Virus record (IMG/VR): IMGVR_UViG_3300034284_000578
Coordinates: 44,577 to 108,576 of that record
DNA: 64,000 bases
Source of the DNA: a virus
Direction: 5' to 3' (one strand)
Positions within the stretch are counted from its first letter, which is position 1; each line of letters starts with the position of its first letter. Made by a program: the position numbers and the translations under genes. This document shows, piece by piece, positions 46,492-55,100 of this stretch. A model generated the notes under the pieces. It worked only from the letters and a program-made list of their open reading frames with translations, searched no databases and had not been told where the DNA came from.

Positions 46492-47966
46492 TGAGTGATT
46501 TAATAATTGAACCAGTTGATTCTGTTTATATCAAGGTAAAGTGTGAAAAAGGATATGCTAAAGAACTTTCCGATTTTTTCACGTTCAAAGTACCTGGTCA
46601 TAAATTCATGCCTGCGTTTAGGAATAAAATGTGGGATGGACAGATCAAACTATACAATATCTACAAGCAAGAAATCTACGCCGGATTGGAAGATTATGTT
46701 ATCCAATTTGCGAAAGATAGATCGTATAACATTGAGAGACGCGAAACTCCAAAGAAAAATTCGATTACTCCTGATGAAGTCGTAAAGTTTGCAAAACTTT
46801 TAAATATCCCATTCAATCTTCACGATCACCAAGTAGAAGGCATCTGTCATGCAATTAACAATGATAGATGTCTTTTGCTTTCTCCAACTGGTTCCGGAAA
46901 GAGTCTTATCATTTATACTTTGGTAAGATACTATCTTGATAGAATCAGTCCTAAAAAGAAAATACTAATCATTGTTCCAACTATTTCATTAGTTACACAA
47001 ATGTATTCCGATTTCTTTGAATATTCAAAAACATCCGAATGGAAACTGCGGAAGTATTGCCACAAGATACATGGTGGGGAAGAAAAAGAAACAGACAAGC
47101 AAATAGTAATCTCAACTTGGCAAAGCATTTATAAGATGCCAAAAACTTACTTCGACGAATTCGAAGTAGTAATAGGCGACGAATGCCATTTGTTTAAATC
47201 AAAATCACTAACAGCGATAATGACCAAACTTACAGGTTGTCCTTATCGCATCGGTACAACTGGTACTTTGGATGGAACATTCACCCATAAACTAGTAATA
47301 GAAGGACTGTTTGGAAGAGTCCACAAAGTCACCAGTACAAAAGAGTTGATGGATAAGGAACTATTATCCAAATTAAATATTGATTGTATTGTTTTAAATT
47401 ATCCACCAGAAGTAAAACAAAGTTGTAAGAAATTCAAATACGCAGAAGAAATTGACTGGTTGGTGCAAAATCAAAAGCGAAACGAATTCATTTGTAATTT
47501 GGCAGAAAGTTTAAAGGGAAATACTCTAATACTATTTCAGTTTGTAGAAAAACATGGAAAGGTATTGTACGACATTTTACAAAAGATGAACAATAAAAAA
47601 GTATTCTTTGTGCATGGTGGTACTGAAGCAGATGACAGAGAAATGATAAGAAAAATTGTAGAGAAGGAAGAAAACGCCATTATTGTAGCATCATACGGTA
47701 CATTCAGTACAGGTATATCCATTAAACGACTACATAATATTGTATTCTCATCTCCATCTAAGAGTAGAATACGGGTGTTACAAAGTATTGGAAGACAACT
47801 TAGAAAATCGGAATTTAAAGAAAAAGCAAAGTTGTATGATATAGCGGATGATTTGTCTTGGAAGTCTCATCAAAATCACACGCTTAGACATTTTGGTGAA
47901 AGACTTAAAATATATGAACACGAAAAGTTTGATTTTCGTAAAATAGTAATATCGATAGAGGAGTAA
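46491..47966 (+). CDS. uvsW: RNA-DNA and recombination helicase UvsW
   Basis: 491 residues (T4 503). The N-terminal domain is typical (FFTFKVPGHKFMPAFRNKMWDGQIKLYN), followed by a superfamily 2 helicase: SPTGSGKS at 131-138, the Asp-Glu box as DECH at 230-233, GTTGTLDGT as motif III, and QSIGRQLRKS as motif VI. UvsW unwinds R-loops and branched recombination intermediates and in T4 turns off origin-dependent replication late in infection. The only ribosome site is a weak AGGA adjacent to the ATG, and both are in a small hairpin, so expression is probably controlled at the RNA level. Confidence 0.93.
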   Translation: MSDLIIEPVDSVYIKVKCEKGYAKELSDFFTFKVPGHKFMPAFRNKMWDGQIKLYNIYKQEIYAGLEDYVIQFAKDRSYNIERRETPKKNSITPDEVVKFAKLLNIPFNLHDHQVEGICHAINNDRCLLLSPTGSGKSLIIYTLVRYYLDRISPKKKILIIVPTISLVTQMYSDFFEYSKTSEWKLRKYCHKIHGGEEKETDKQIVISTWQSIYKMPKTYFDEFEVVIGDECHLFKSKSLTAIMTKLTGCPYRIGTTGTLDGTFTHKLVIEGLFGRVHKVTSTKELMDKELLSKLNIDCIVLNYPPEVKQSCKKFKYAEEIDWLVQNQKRNEFICNLAESLKGNTLILFQFVEKHGKVLYDILQKMNNKKVFFVHGGTEADDREMIRKIVEKEENAIIVASYGTFSTGISIKRLHNIVFSSPSKSRIRVLQSIGRQLRKSEFKEKAKLYDIADDLSWKSHQNHTLRHFGERLKIYEHEKFDFRKIVISIEE

Positions 47967-47968
47967 AT

Positions 47969-48601
47969 ATGGATTCAGAGTATAAAGTGCTAAAACTAAC
48001 AAACGGTGATAGCGTTATTACGGAAATAAGTTCTACTTCCGAAAAATCAATATTTCTCCATAGACCTATGGCATTTAAGACAGTAATGATGATGGATGAG
48101 AATATGAATTCTACCGAAGTTCTTTTATTAAAGAATTGGGCAGAGTATTCAGCCGATACTGATATAGAAGTACCATTAAACTCTATTATGACATCATGGA
48201 AACCCGATGTTCTATTATTAAATTGTTATGAGATGGAAAAGATAAAACAAGACGCTCCGGAGATATACAAACTTTTAAAATCAAAGGATAAAAGTTTGCC
48301 TCCAGTAAATCCAAACATAATGCCAATGCTGCCTGGAATGCCCGGTTTAATTCCACCCACTCCCAAAAACATTCCAAATAATATGGCAAATTTTAATTTA
48401 AATTTACCAATGGATGTTGCTAAACAATTGATTGAATTTTTAGAGGCGCAGGGTATAGATTTAATTGGACCGGACTTTTCAGATAATGAATTACCCGAAG
48501 AGATGTCTGATGAAGAAATGATAGATGACTTATCAGAAGATCAGGGTTTTGGGAATAATTTAGACGATTGGTCTTCCGATCCCCAAGACTACCTCAAGTA
48601 A
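47969..48601 (+). CDS. Hypothetical protein (210 aa), LSm-like N-terminus
   Basis: The N-terminus YKVLKLTNGDSVITEISSTSEKSIFLHRPMAF has the NGDxVI(T/A) beta-strand pattern of small Sm/LSm-like domains that are common in T4-like marine phages. The middle is Pro-rich (NPNIMPMLPGMPGLIPPTP), and the C-terminal 50 residues are strongly acidic. GAGGAG precedes the ATG, overlapping the end of uvsW. Position between uvsW and the gp55 gene suggests a role in nucleic-acid metabolism, for example RNA or DNA binding, but no catalytic motif is present and function is unknown. Confidence 0.6.
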   Translation: MDSEYKVLKLTNGDSVITEISSTSEKSIFLHRPMAFKTVMMMDENMNSTEVLLLKNWAEYSADTDIEVPLNSIMTSWKPDVLLLNCYEMEKIKQDAPEIYKLLKSKDKSLPPVNPNIMPMLPGMPGLIPPTPKNIPNNMANFNLNLPMDVAKQLIEFLEAQGIDLIGPDFSDNELPEEMSDEEMIDDLSEDQGFGNNLDDWSSDPQDYLK

Positions 48602-48682
48602 TATATTGCAGGGCCCGGTATCCACCGGCACTGAGAATTATAAGGGGTTTCGCAAATCTGTCAAGACAAAAATATAGGAAAT

Positions 48683-48716
48683 CGCTTGCTTTATGCGAGC
48701 GTTGTAGTATCATACT
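48683..48716 (+). promoter_or_regulatory. Middle-type promoter and hairpin upstream of gp55
   Basis: In the 132-nt gap before gp55, TTGCTTTA at 48686-48693 matches the core of the T4 MotA box. TAGTAT (48705-48710) or CATACT (48711-48716) would be the -10. The same bases form a hairpin, CGCTTGC (48683-48689) with GCGAGCG (48695-48701), with one G-T pair. The rest of the gap shows nothing else; I looked for a tRNA and found none. Confidence 0.45.
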
Positions 48717-48733
48717 CACAAGCGGAGAACATT

Positions 48734-49330
48734 ATGAAAAAGAACAAAAAGAAAAAGAAGAAGCAAGAAGAAGTTATAGAAGAGCCTCTTCCTGAAGAAG
48801 TAATTGAAGAAATTCAAAAGAAATCACATTACATCAACAATAAAATGTTTTTTGATGAAATGGTTGAATGGAAAACAAAAGTAAACGAATCAAAAGAGGT
48901 TGGAGATCCCATACCACCAGTAACTCCGTATATTGGTCAATGTTTTATGGAAATTGCTGAAAATTTGGCAAAGAAACCAAACTTTATGAATTATCCATTT
49001 AAAGACGATATGATTGGTGATGGGGTTGAAAATTGTTTGATGTATTGCTCAAACTTTGATCCCACCAAATCGAATAATCCCTTTTCTTACTTTACCCAAA
49101 TAATTTACTATGCGTTCTTGCGTAGAATTCAAAAAGAGAAGAAACAAACATTAATTAAATACAAATACCTAAAGTCTTTGGATACAAAAGGTGATTTATC
49201 TGAATACTTAAAGCATATGGGTATAAGTGAAGACGAAGAAAATTATTTAAAAACATTAGATGAAGAGACACCCAAAAAGCCAAAGAATAAAAAGAAAAAT
49301 CGCAAGAGTCTAATAATGGAGGATGAATGA
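48734..49330 (+). CDS. 55: Late-transcription sigma factor gp55
   Basis: 198 residues (T4 185). After a Lys-rich N-terminus, FFDEMVEWKTKV, EIAENLAKKPNFMNYPFKDDMIGDGVENCLMYCSNFDPTKSNNPFSYFTQIIYYAFLRRIQKEKKQTLIKYKYL reproduce the gp55 plan (T4: [48 protein letters not shown]). Gp55 replaces sigma70 on host polymerase for TATAAATA promoters and needs the gp45 clamp. The frame is open upstream to 48686, but the ATG at 48734 has GCGGAG in place and a good length. Overlaps gp47 start (ATGA). Confidence 0.92.
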   Translation: MKKNKKKKKKQEEVIEEPLPEEVIEEIQKKSHYINNKMFFDEMVEWKTKVNESKEVGDPIPPVTPYIGQCFMEIAENLAKKPNFMNYPFKDDMIGDGVENCLMYCSNFDPTKSNNPFSYFTQIIYYAFLRRIQKEKKQTLIKYKYLKSLDTKGDLSEYLKHMGISEDEENYLKTLDEETPKKPKNKKKNRKSLIMEDE

Positions 49331-50376
49331 AAATAGCATTTTTGGCTGATACTCATTTTGGTGCTAGAAATGATGCTCCATTATTTTTAGATCACTTTTT
49401 AGACTTTTTTGAAAATCAATTCTTCCCGTATTTGGAAGAACACAATATTAAGACAATAATTCACTTGGGTGATCTAATGGATCGCCGCAAGTTTGTTAAT
49501 TTTCATACACTAAATCAAGTTCGCAAGAGGTTTATAGACAAATTAAAAAATGGCAACTACGAAATGCATTGTATTGCGGGCAATCATGATACCTATTTTA
49601 GAAATACTAATGATGTTAACTCTCTTCGAGAATTGTTTGACGGAGACTTCAAGATATACGATTTTTTACCAGCAAAGGTAAACTTTAGTGGAGTTGATTT
49701 TGTATTTGTTCCGTGGTTAAATAAAGCAAACAGTGAACAATCTTTAGAGTTCATTAAAAATACCTCTGCTGATTTTGTTCTTGGTCATTTTGAATTTGTG
49801 GGATATCAAGTTCTCCGTGGGGTAAAGCACGAAGAAGGAACCGATCCATCTTTGTTCTCCAAGTTTGAACACGTTTATTCGGGACACTTCCATTGTAAGC
49901 AAACAGATAAGAATATCTCATATCTTGGCACACCTTACCAAATAACATTTGGTGATGTTAATGAACGCAAAGGTTTTCATGTGTTTGACACAGATACCCG
50001 CGTTATGGAATTCATCCCAAATAAAAACCGAATGTTCTATGTTCTTCGTTATAATGATAAAGACGAAGATCCTATGAAAATTGATTTTACAGAATATAAG
50101 AACAAGTTTGTAAAAATTATTGTAGAAACAAAAACTAAACCATACATTTTTGATAGATTTATGGATAGTCTTTATGGTGCTCAAGTAGCAAACTTAACGG
50201 TTGCGGAAGAGCAAAACAATGATATACTTTCGGTTGATAAAGTTGATGCATCATTGGATACGGTATCCATCATCAATAATGAAATTGATGGGATGCAAGA
50301 AGTTCAGAATAAAGAAAAACTTAAGAAGATTATTCATGAACTTTATTTAGAGAGCCTTTCTTCACAAGAAACATGA
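49327..50376 (+). CDS. 47: Recombination nuclease subunit gp47 (Mre11/SbcD-like)
   Basis: 349 residues (T4 339). Metallophosphoesterase motifs are complete: DTH at 8-10, GDLMDRR at 48-54, GNHD at 85-88, then LGHFEF near 155 and SGHFHCKQ near 185. With gp46 it forms the nuclease complex that resects DNA ends for recombination-dependent replication and degrades host DNA. Starts in an ATGA overlap with gp55 and ends in an ATGA overlap with the next gene. Confidence 0.95.
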   Translation: MKIAFLADTHFGARNDAPLFLDHFLDFFENQFFPYLEEHNIKTIIHLGDLMDRRKFVNFHTLNQVRKRFIDKLKNGNYEMHCIAGNHDTYFRNTNDVNSLRELFDGDFKIYDFLPAKVNFSGVDFVFVPWLNKANSEQSLEFIKNTSADFVLGHFEFVGYQVLRGVKHEEGTDPSLFSKFEHVYSGHFHCKQTDKNISYLGTPYQITFGDVNERKGFHVFDTDTRVMEFIPNKNRMFYVLRYNDKDEDPMKIDFTEYKNKFVKIIVETKTKPYIFDRFMDSLYGAQVANLTVAEEQNNDILSVDKVDASLDTVSIINNEIDGMQEVQNKEKLKKIIHELYLESLSSQET

Positions 50377-50936
50377 ATATTTTTGTATTAGATAACAATC
50401 CACGAATCGCCGCGCAAATGATGTGCGATAAGCATGTAGTTAAAATGATTCTAGAATCTTGTCAATTGATGTCTACTGCCCATCATGTTTTGGATGGTAA
50501 TGAGATTACAAGAACCACAAAGAACGGAAGAAAGTTTAAGACATGGGAAGTAAATAAGCCAGGATTTACTTTTTTGCGTTGCACTATGATAAACCACCCA
50601 TGCACCATATGGACTCGCGCAAGCGCAGAATCATATTACTGGTTGTGGGAACATACTCACGAAATGTTAAAAGTGTATCAAGCACGGTATAACAAAATTC
50701 ATTGTTATGACAATATGATTCAATATAGTTTGGCACATTGTCCGAAAAATATACCAAATAATACAATGCCACCATTTGCTCAAGCGATGCCGGATCAATA
50801 CAAAAATTCTGATGCGGTTCGGGCATATCGTGATTATTACATTCACGAAAAGTCTAGATTTGCAAAATGGAAAACAGGAAATGCACCATCTTGGTATACG
50901 GAAGGTGTGAGCAGCATAAATACTGTACAAACATGA
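50373..50936 (+). CDS. Conserved phage protein with DxNPxxAAxxxCDKHxxKM motif (187 aa)
   Basis: 187 residues opening MNIFVLDNNPRIAAQMMCDKHVVKMILE, followed by CQLMSTAHHVL, a basic loop, then NHPCTIWTRASAESYYWLWEH and a C-terminal RAYRDYYIHEKSRFAKWKTG. I recognise this as a widespread phage protein of unknown function. The conserved Cys, His and Asp residues in CDKH and HHVL look like an active or metal-binding site. ATGA overlaps at both ends place it in the gp47-gp46 operon, so a part in DNA metabolism is plausible. Some databases label relatives as glycosylase-like; I cannot support that here. Confidence 0.65.
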   Translation: MNIFVLDNNPRIAAQMMCDKHVVKMILESCQLMSTAHHVLDGNEITRTTKNGRKFKTWEVNKPGFTFLRCTMINHPCTIWTRASAESYYWLWEHTHEMLKVYQARYNKIHCYDNMIQYSLAHCPKNIPNNTMPPFAQAMPDQYKNSDAVRAYRDYYIHEKSRFAKWKTGNAPSWYTEGVSSINTVQT

Positions 50937-51367
50937 TTACAATAGTAGAAAATATAATTACAGTAGATACAGAAGAAGAAACCAAAATGGTTGAATTGTT
51001 TTTGGAAGAAAACCATTTTGATTTTGATTTATTGTGTAATAATTTTTTAATATACGATCCGGTTGACGAGTTACTTGAAGAATTTATGGATTCTTCTTTG
51101 GATATTTTGCTTGACGAAGGCGTTGCACAGCGTAAAATTGTAGTCAGAAACGGAAAAAGAAAAGTTATCTTTAGATGCAAGCCCGGTGAAAAGAAAATAG
51201 GAAGACGTTGCGCTCGTAGAAAGAGTTCCGAGTTGGCAAAAATGCGTCGGCGCGCCAGACGGGCTGCTAGAAAATCAAAGAGTAAAAGAGGTCGTGCATT
51301 AAGAAAGAGAAGAATTTCTTTGCGTAGAAGAAAGACTCTTGGTGGTGCTAAGAAGCACAAGCATTAA
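50933..51367 (+). CDS. Acidic/basic two-part protein between gp47 and gp46 (144 aa)
   Basis: Start taken as the ATG in the ATGA overlap with the preceding stop, although the frame is open upstream to 50867. The first 70 residues are acidic (TEEETKMVELFLEE, DPVDELLEEFMD). Then comes RKIVVRNGKRKVIFRCKPGEKKIGRRC, and the last 55 residues are almost only Arg, Lys, Ala and Ser. Such a tail must bind nucleic acid. The segment KRKVIFRCKPGEKKIGRRC recurs in hypothetical proteins of T4-like marine phages, as far as I recall. Function unknown; possibly DNA-binding partner of the 46/47 nuclease or an internal DNA-condensing protein. Confidence 0.65.
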   Translation: MITIVENIITVDTEEETKMVELFLEENHFDFDLLCNNFLIYDPVDELLEEFMDSSLDILLDEGVAQRKIVVRNGKRKVIFRCKPGEKKIGRRCARRKSSELAKMRRRARRAARKSKSKRGRALRKRRISLRRRKTLGGAKKHKH

Positions 51368-51369
51368 TT

Positions 51370-53073
51370 ATGATTACATTTACTAAGATTCGTTGGAAGA
51401 ATTTCCTTTCAACTGGAAATAGTTTCACAGAATTAAATCTTACAAAAAACAAATCCACCCTAATCAGTGGTGAAAATGGTGCAGGAAAGACAACCTTTCT
51501 TGATGCTATTTCATTTGTATTGTTTGGAAAACCATATAGAAATATTAATATTCCACAACTTGCAAATAGCATCAATCAAAAAGATTGTAGGGTAGAAATT
51601 GAATTTACTATTGGAAGTTCAGAATATAAAATTATTCGTGGTTTAGCCCCAAAGATTTTTGAAATTTATAAGGATGGAAATCTTTTAAATCAAGATTCCA
51701 AATCCAAAGATTATCAAAAAATGCTTGAAGAGCAGATTCTTAAGATGAATCATAAGTCTTTTTGTCAGGTTGTAATTCTTGGCAGCACAAACTATGTTCC
51801 ATTTATGCGTTTAGCCGCAGCAGAGAGAAGATCAATTGTAGAATATCTTTTGGATATTGATGTGTTTTCTGTAATGAATACTCTGCTCAAAGCAAAGGTA
51901 TCTACTGCAAAAGACGGAATTAAAGATATTGAACACCGTCTTGCTATCCTAATGGAGCGCGCCAAAGCACAAAAGAATCACATTAAGGTTCTTCAAGAAA
52001 AGAGCAAGGAATCGAAGGATAAGATCCTAGTAGAAATAGATACAAACCAAAATACTATTTCCGATCTACAAAAAGATATTGAAAAACTATCACAAGCAAT
52101 AGATAATCTGTCTGGTCAAACTAGTACTGGTGATGAAGATGAATTCGGTAAAGTTTCATATCAAATATCTCATTTAAATGAGCAGATTGCTAAACTGAAC
52201 AAAGAGATTACATATTACCAAAAAAACAAAGAATGTACTCTTTGTAAGCAAAAACTTTCAGAGGAACACAAGAGCGGAATTGTGAGTGGTCTAGAAGCAA
52301 GCAAATCTGAACTCGGATCTAAAGTTGAAGAACTAAACAAAATAATTGCTGAACTTCAAGTGGGAATTGAAAATGATCGCAAGATCGGTAAACAAATTCT
52401 TGCACTCGAAAAAGAAGTAGCAGAAAAGAATAATACTATCTCTGCCTGCAATCAGTTTATTTCTAAGTTGCAAAAAGAAATGAATAAAGATGATTCTGTT
52501 GACTTTACAGCAGAAGATGCAAAACTAAATTCAATAGTAGAAGAGGGAAAGAAGGAAACAGAACTCCGTCAGGAGATGTCTGACGATCTTCATTACTATT
52601 CTATTGCTGCTCTGCTTCTCAAGGACACCGGAATCAAAAGCAAAATCATCAAGCATTATCTTCCAATTATGAATAAGGTAATCAATGGTTATCTTGGTAA
52701 GATGGATTTCTTTGTACAGTTTGAACTGAGTGAATCTTTTGAAGAAACAATCAAGAGTCGTTACCGCGATATCTTCACTTATGATAGTTTTAGTGAGGGA
52801 GAAAAGCGCAAGATTGACTTGGCTCTATTGTTCGCCTGGCGTTACATTGCACAATTAAAGAATTCTCTCAACTGCAATCTATTGATCTTTGATGAAGTTA
52901 TGGATGGTAGTCTTGACGATTCTGCCACAGAAGCATTCTTGAATATTCTAAAGGGTTTGGATAAGGGGACGAATGTTTATGTAATTTCCCACAAGTCCAA
53001 AGAAATTCTTCAAGACAAGTTCCAAGATCATATTGTATTTGTAAAAAGAAACAATTTTAGCAAGATACTATGA
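51370..53073 (+). CDS. 46: Recombination nuclease subunit gp46 (Rad50/SbcC-like)
   Basis: 567 residues (T4 560). Walker A GENGAGKTT at 34-42, a long coiled coil interrupted by the zinc hook C289-T-L-C292, an ABC signature region SFSEGEKRKIDLALLFAW, and a Walker B LLIFDEVMDGSLD near 505. The ATPase works with gp47 to open and resect DNA ends. Starts 2 nt after the preceding stop, and the stop overlaps the acetyltransferase start (ATGA). Confidence 0.95.
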   Translation: MITFTKIRWKNFLSTGNSFTELNLTKNKSTLISGENGAGKTTFLDAISFVLFGKPYRNINIPQLANSINQKDCRVEIEFTIGSSEYKIIRGLAPKIFEIYKDGNLLNQDSKSKDYQKMLEEQILKMNHKSFCQVVILGSTNYVPFMRLAAAERRSIVEYLLDIDVFSVMNTLLKAKVSTAKDGIKDIEHRLAILMERAKAQKNHIKVLQEKSKESKDKILVEIDTNQNTISDLQKDIEKLSQAIDNLSGQTSTGDEDEFGKVSYQISHLNEQIAKLNKEITYYQKNKECTLCKQKLSEEHKSGIVSGLEASKSELGSKVEELNKIIAELQVGIENDRKIGKQILALEKEVAEKNNTISACNQFISKLQKEMNKDDSVDFTAEDAKLNSIVEEGKKETELRQEMSDDLHYYSIAALLLKDTGIKSKIIKHYLPIMNKVINGYLGKMDFFVQFELSESFEETIKSRYRDIFTYDSFSEGEKRKIDLALLFAWRYIAQLKNSLNCNLLIFDEVMDGSLDDSATEAFLNILKGLDKGTNVYVISHKSKEILQDKFQDHIVFVKRNNFSKIL

Positions 53074-53522
53074 ATCTGGCAACAATAGACAATTTAAAAG
53101 AAGTCATGGGGATATTCAAGCAACACAAAGAATATTTTCCCCATATACGCCAAGATTATATTACCCGGAAAATAGTTGCAAAAAATACTATATTCGAAGA
53201 TAATGTTGTAATCACCTTTAGCCTATATAAAAAGGATGTCAAGTTGGGTAACTTGACCGTTCCAAAGGGTCAAACAATGCTGCATCAGATTGCAGCAGGG
53301 ACACAAGGTAACGGAAGCGCATCTAAAGTTTTGAATCAATTTTTACAATATGCAGGAACCGATGTATGGCTATCAGTCAGAGCAAACAACGAAAGAGCAA
53401 TAAAGTTCTACCTGAAGCACGGGTTTCAGGAAGTGGGAACAATATCGTGGATGGGCGGGAAACTGCCGGGAGTGATTTACAGGTGGGAAAGAAACCCTTT
53501 TACGAGCGTAATGACCACGTAA
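53070..53522 (+). CDS. GNAT-family N-acetyltransferase (150 aa)
   Basis: 150 residues. The GNAT core is visible: LGNLTVPKGQTMLHQIAAG as the beta4/pyrophosphate loop region with the unusual AGTQGNGSASKVLNQFL motif A, then VRANNERAIKFYLKHGFQEVGTI as motif B. This would transfer an acetyl group from acetyl-CoA; the substrate is unknown. ATGA overlap with gp46 makes it part of the recombination operon. Its final 40 nt overlap the downstream methyltransferase frame in the -1 register, where a slippery heptamer C CCT TTT occurs (53495-53501). A -1 shift there would fuse the acetyltransferase to the methyltransferase. Confidence 0.7.
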   Translation: MNLATIDNLKEVMGIFKQHKEYFPHIRQDYITRKIVAKNTIFEDNVVITFSLYKKDVKLGNLTVPKGQTMLHQIAAGTQGNGSASKVLNQFLQYAGTDVWLSVRANNERAIKFYLKHGFQEVGTISWMGGKLPGVIYRWERNPFTSVMTT

Positions 53523-55069
53523 TTAATAATCTAGATGTAAATGTTTACTTTGAGGATCTACTTGCAATGACTCCAAAGGAGTTTGAGCAATGGGTAATCA
53601 AGATGCGTAAAGCAATTCTGGATTCATGGGACACATATGGTTGTCCCCCAAGAACAGGAAAAGACGAGCAAGATATAATTGATCAGTTTAATCAACTGGG
53701 ACAATATCCTGTTCATGAATTTACACATTCAGATGAACTATCTAATGTTCCTGATGATGTAATTGTAAATAAATCTCGCATCGGTGTAGAAGTAGATCAG
53801 TGGTTCTCAAATATGTTTAAGACGAGAATCAATTATTCTGCGAACGATACGGGATATTCCATTTACGATATGTTTGCTGACGATAAGTATTTGCCACGAA
53901 TGATTCGCGGCACTATGCGTCATTTGCGTCGTGACTCTTTCTATAAGCATGCCTTATCCACAATCAAGCACGATAAAAAATATTCTGTAGTAGATGTAGC
54001 ATCTGGTGATGAATGGATGGAAGCATTTTTTAATAGTTCATCCGTATTTACTGGTTACGATTTTATGCTAGAGCAAGTTGCTCCACGGGAAGGTGCTAGT
54101 AGTAGTTACTTCCAACTTGAGCAGTCTAACATTCTTCAACTGACAAAAGAGCAGTTTGAAAAGTGGAAACCCAAGATGGCATATCGGCATTATTCTACAT
54201 TCGATCATGAGAATTTACCAGACGATCAATTATATGCCATTCGTCTGTACAAGAAGGGTGAAAGAGTTTTCCCCGCCGGTTTTGCTTCTTTCCGTATTGG
54301 TTATATTCAACCCGCAGTCAACTTTCCACCAATGACTGCTAAGTATTTGTATGAGAGATTTACAGAACACTGCAAGGATCAAGATCGTATTGTAATTTAC
54401 GATCCATCTAGTGGATGGGGTGGTAGAATTCTAGGAGCAATGTCTATCCGCGATGACAGGAATGTACACTATGTTGGAACTGATCCTAATCCCGAAAATT
54501 GGCAATGTGATGGTCACTCTTCTAAGTACCATGCTATTGCAGATTTTTATAATACAAAAACATATAGAGCGAATCCCTTCTTTTCTTCAACTAATACTTG
54601 CGATCTATATCAGCTTGGCTCTGAAGTCATTTCTGAGAACACCAACTTCCAACAATACAAAGGCAAAGTAGATTTGGTATTTACTTCACCACCGTATTTT
54701 AACAGAGAAGCATATTCTGAAGATGAGAATCAATCATATAAGAAATTTTCTTCATATGATTCTTGGCGAGATGGGTTTTTAAGACCAACACTAGAAACCT
54801 GTGTTTCTTATTTAAAGAATGATAGGTATCTTTTATGGAATATTGCTGACTTATTGGTAAGTGGTGATTACCTTCCATTAGAAGAAGATTCTAGAAAAAT
54901 ACTAGAGTCTTTGGGTATGGAATACAAATTTACATTAAAGATGGCACTGGAAAACATGCCCGGTCAAAATCGTGTGGGTGAAGATGGTTTACCAAAGTGT
55001 AAAAATTATTGTAAGGTTAATGGTAGATTTCACAAATACGAACCAGTATTTGTTTTCTATAAACCTTGA
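53483..55069 (+). CDS. DNA methyltransferase (TSPPY class)
   Basis: Chosen start is GTG at 53483 with GGGAG at 53468-53472; this gives 528 codons. An in-frame ATG at 53366 would overlap the acetyltransferase by 157 nt and code for sequence with no plausible domain. Methyltransferase motifs: motif I DPSSGWGGR with the following EN-type loop, and motif IV TSPPYF at about residue 401-406. The TSPPY form is typical of N4-cytosine or N6-adenine methylases. A long N-terminal region (about 300 residues) is of unknown function and could carry target recognition. It probably modifies phage DNA against host restriction. Whether the true product starts at the GTG or is made by frameshifting from the acetyltransferase is open. 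Confidence 0.75.
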   Translation: MGKKPFYERNDHVINNLDVNVYFEDLLAMTPKEFEQWVIKMRKAILDSWDTYGCPPRTGKDEQDIIDQFNQLGQYPVHEFTHSDELSNVPDDVIVNKSRIGVEVDQWFSNMFKTRINYSANDTGYSIYDMFADDKYLPRMIRGTMRHLRRDSFYKHALSTIKHDKKYSVVDVASGDEWMEAFFNSSSVFTGYDFMLEQVAPREGASSSYFQLEQSNILQLTKEQFEKWKPKMAYRHYSTFDHENLPDDQLYAIRLYKKGERVFPAGFASFRIGYIQPAVNFPPMTAKYLYERFTEHCKDQDRIVIYDPSSGWGGRILGAMSIRDDRNVHYVGTDPNPENWQCDGHSSKYHAIADFYNTKTYRANPFFSSTNTCDLYQLGSEVISENTNFQQYKGKVDLVFTSPPYFNREAYSEDENQSYKKFSSYDSWRDGFLRPTLETCVSYLKNDRYLLWNIADLLVSGDYLPLEEDSRKILESLGMEYKFTLKMALENMPGQNRVGEDGLPKCKNYCKVNGRFHKYEPVFVFYKP

Positions 55070-55093
55070 CAACGCAGCAATGCCTGATACACT
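55066..55093 (+). promoter_or_regulatory. Sigma70-type promoter upstream of the 384-aa gene
   Basis: TTGACA at 55066-55071 overlaps the methyltransferase stop, and TACACT at 55088-55093 is a four-of-six -10 with 16-bp spacing. The predicted start at about 55100 falls on the next ATG (55101), suggesting a leaderless or nearly leaderless mRNA. Confidence 0.6.
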
Positions 55094-55100
55094 ATAACCC

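Noticed and set aside
48602-48733. Possible tRNA or small RNA gene
   Set aside because: No cloverleaf could be drawn; the T-loop-like string is wrong and only a 7-bp promoter-region hairpin was found.
53366-53482. Methyltransferase starting at ATG 53366
   Set aside because: It would overlap the acetyltransferase by 157 nt and the extra residues look like out-of-frame acetyltransferase sequence.
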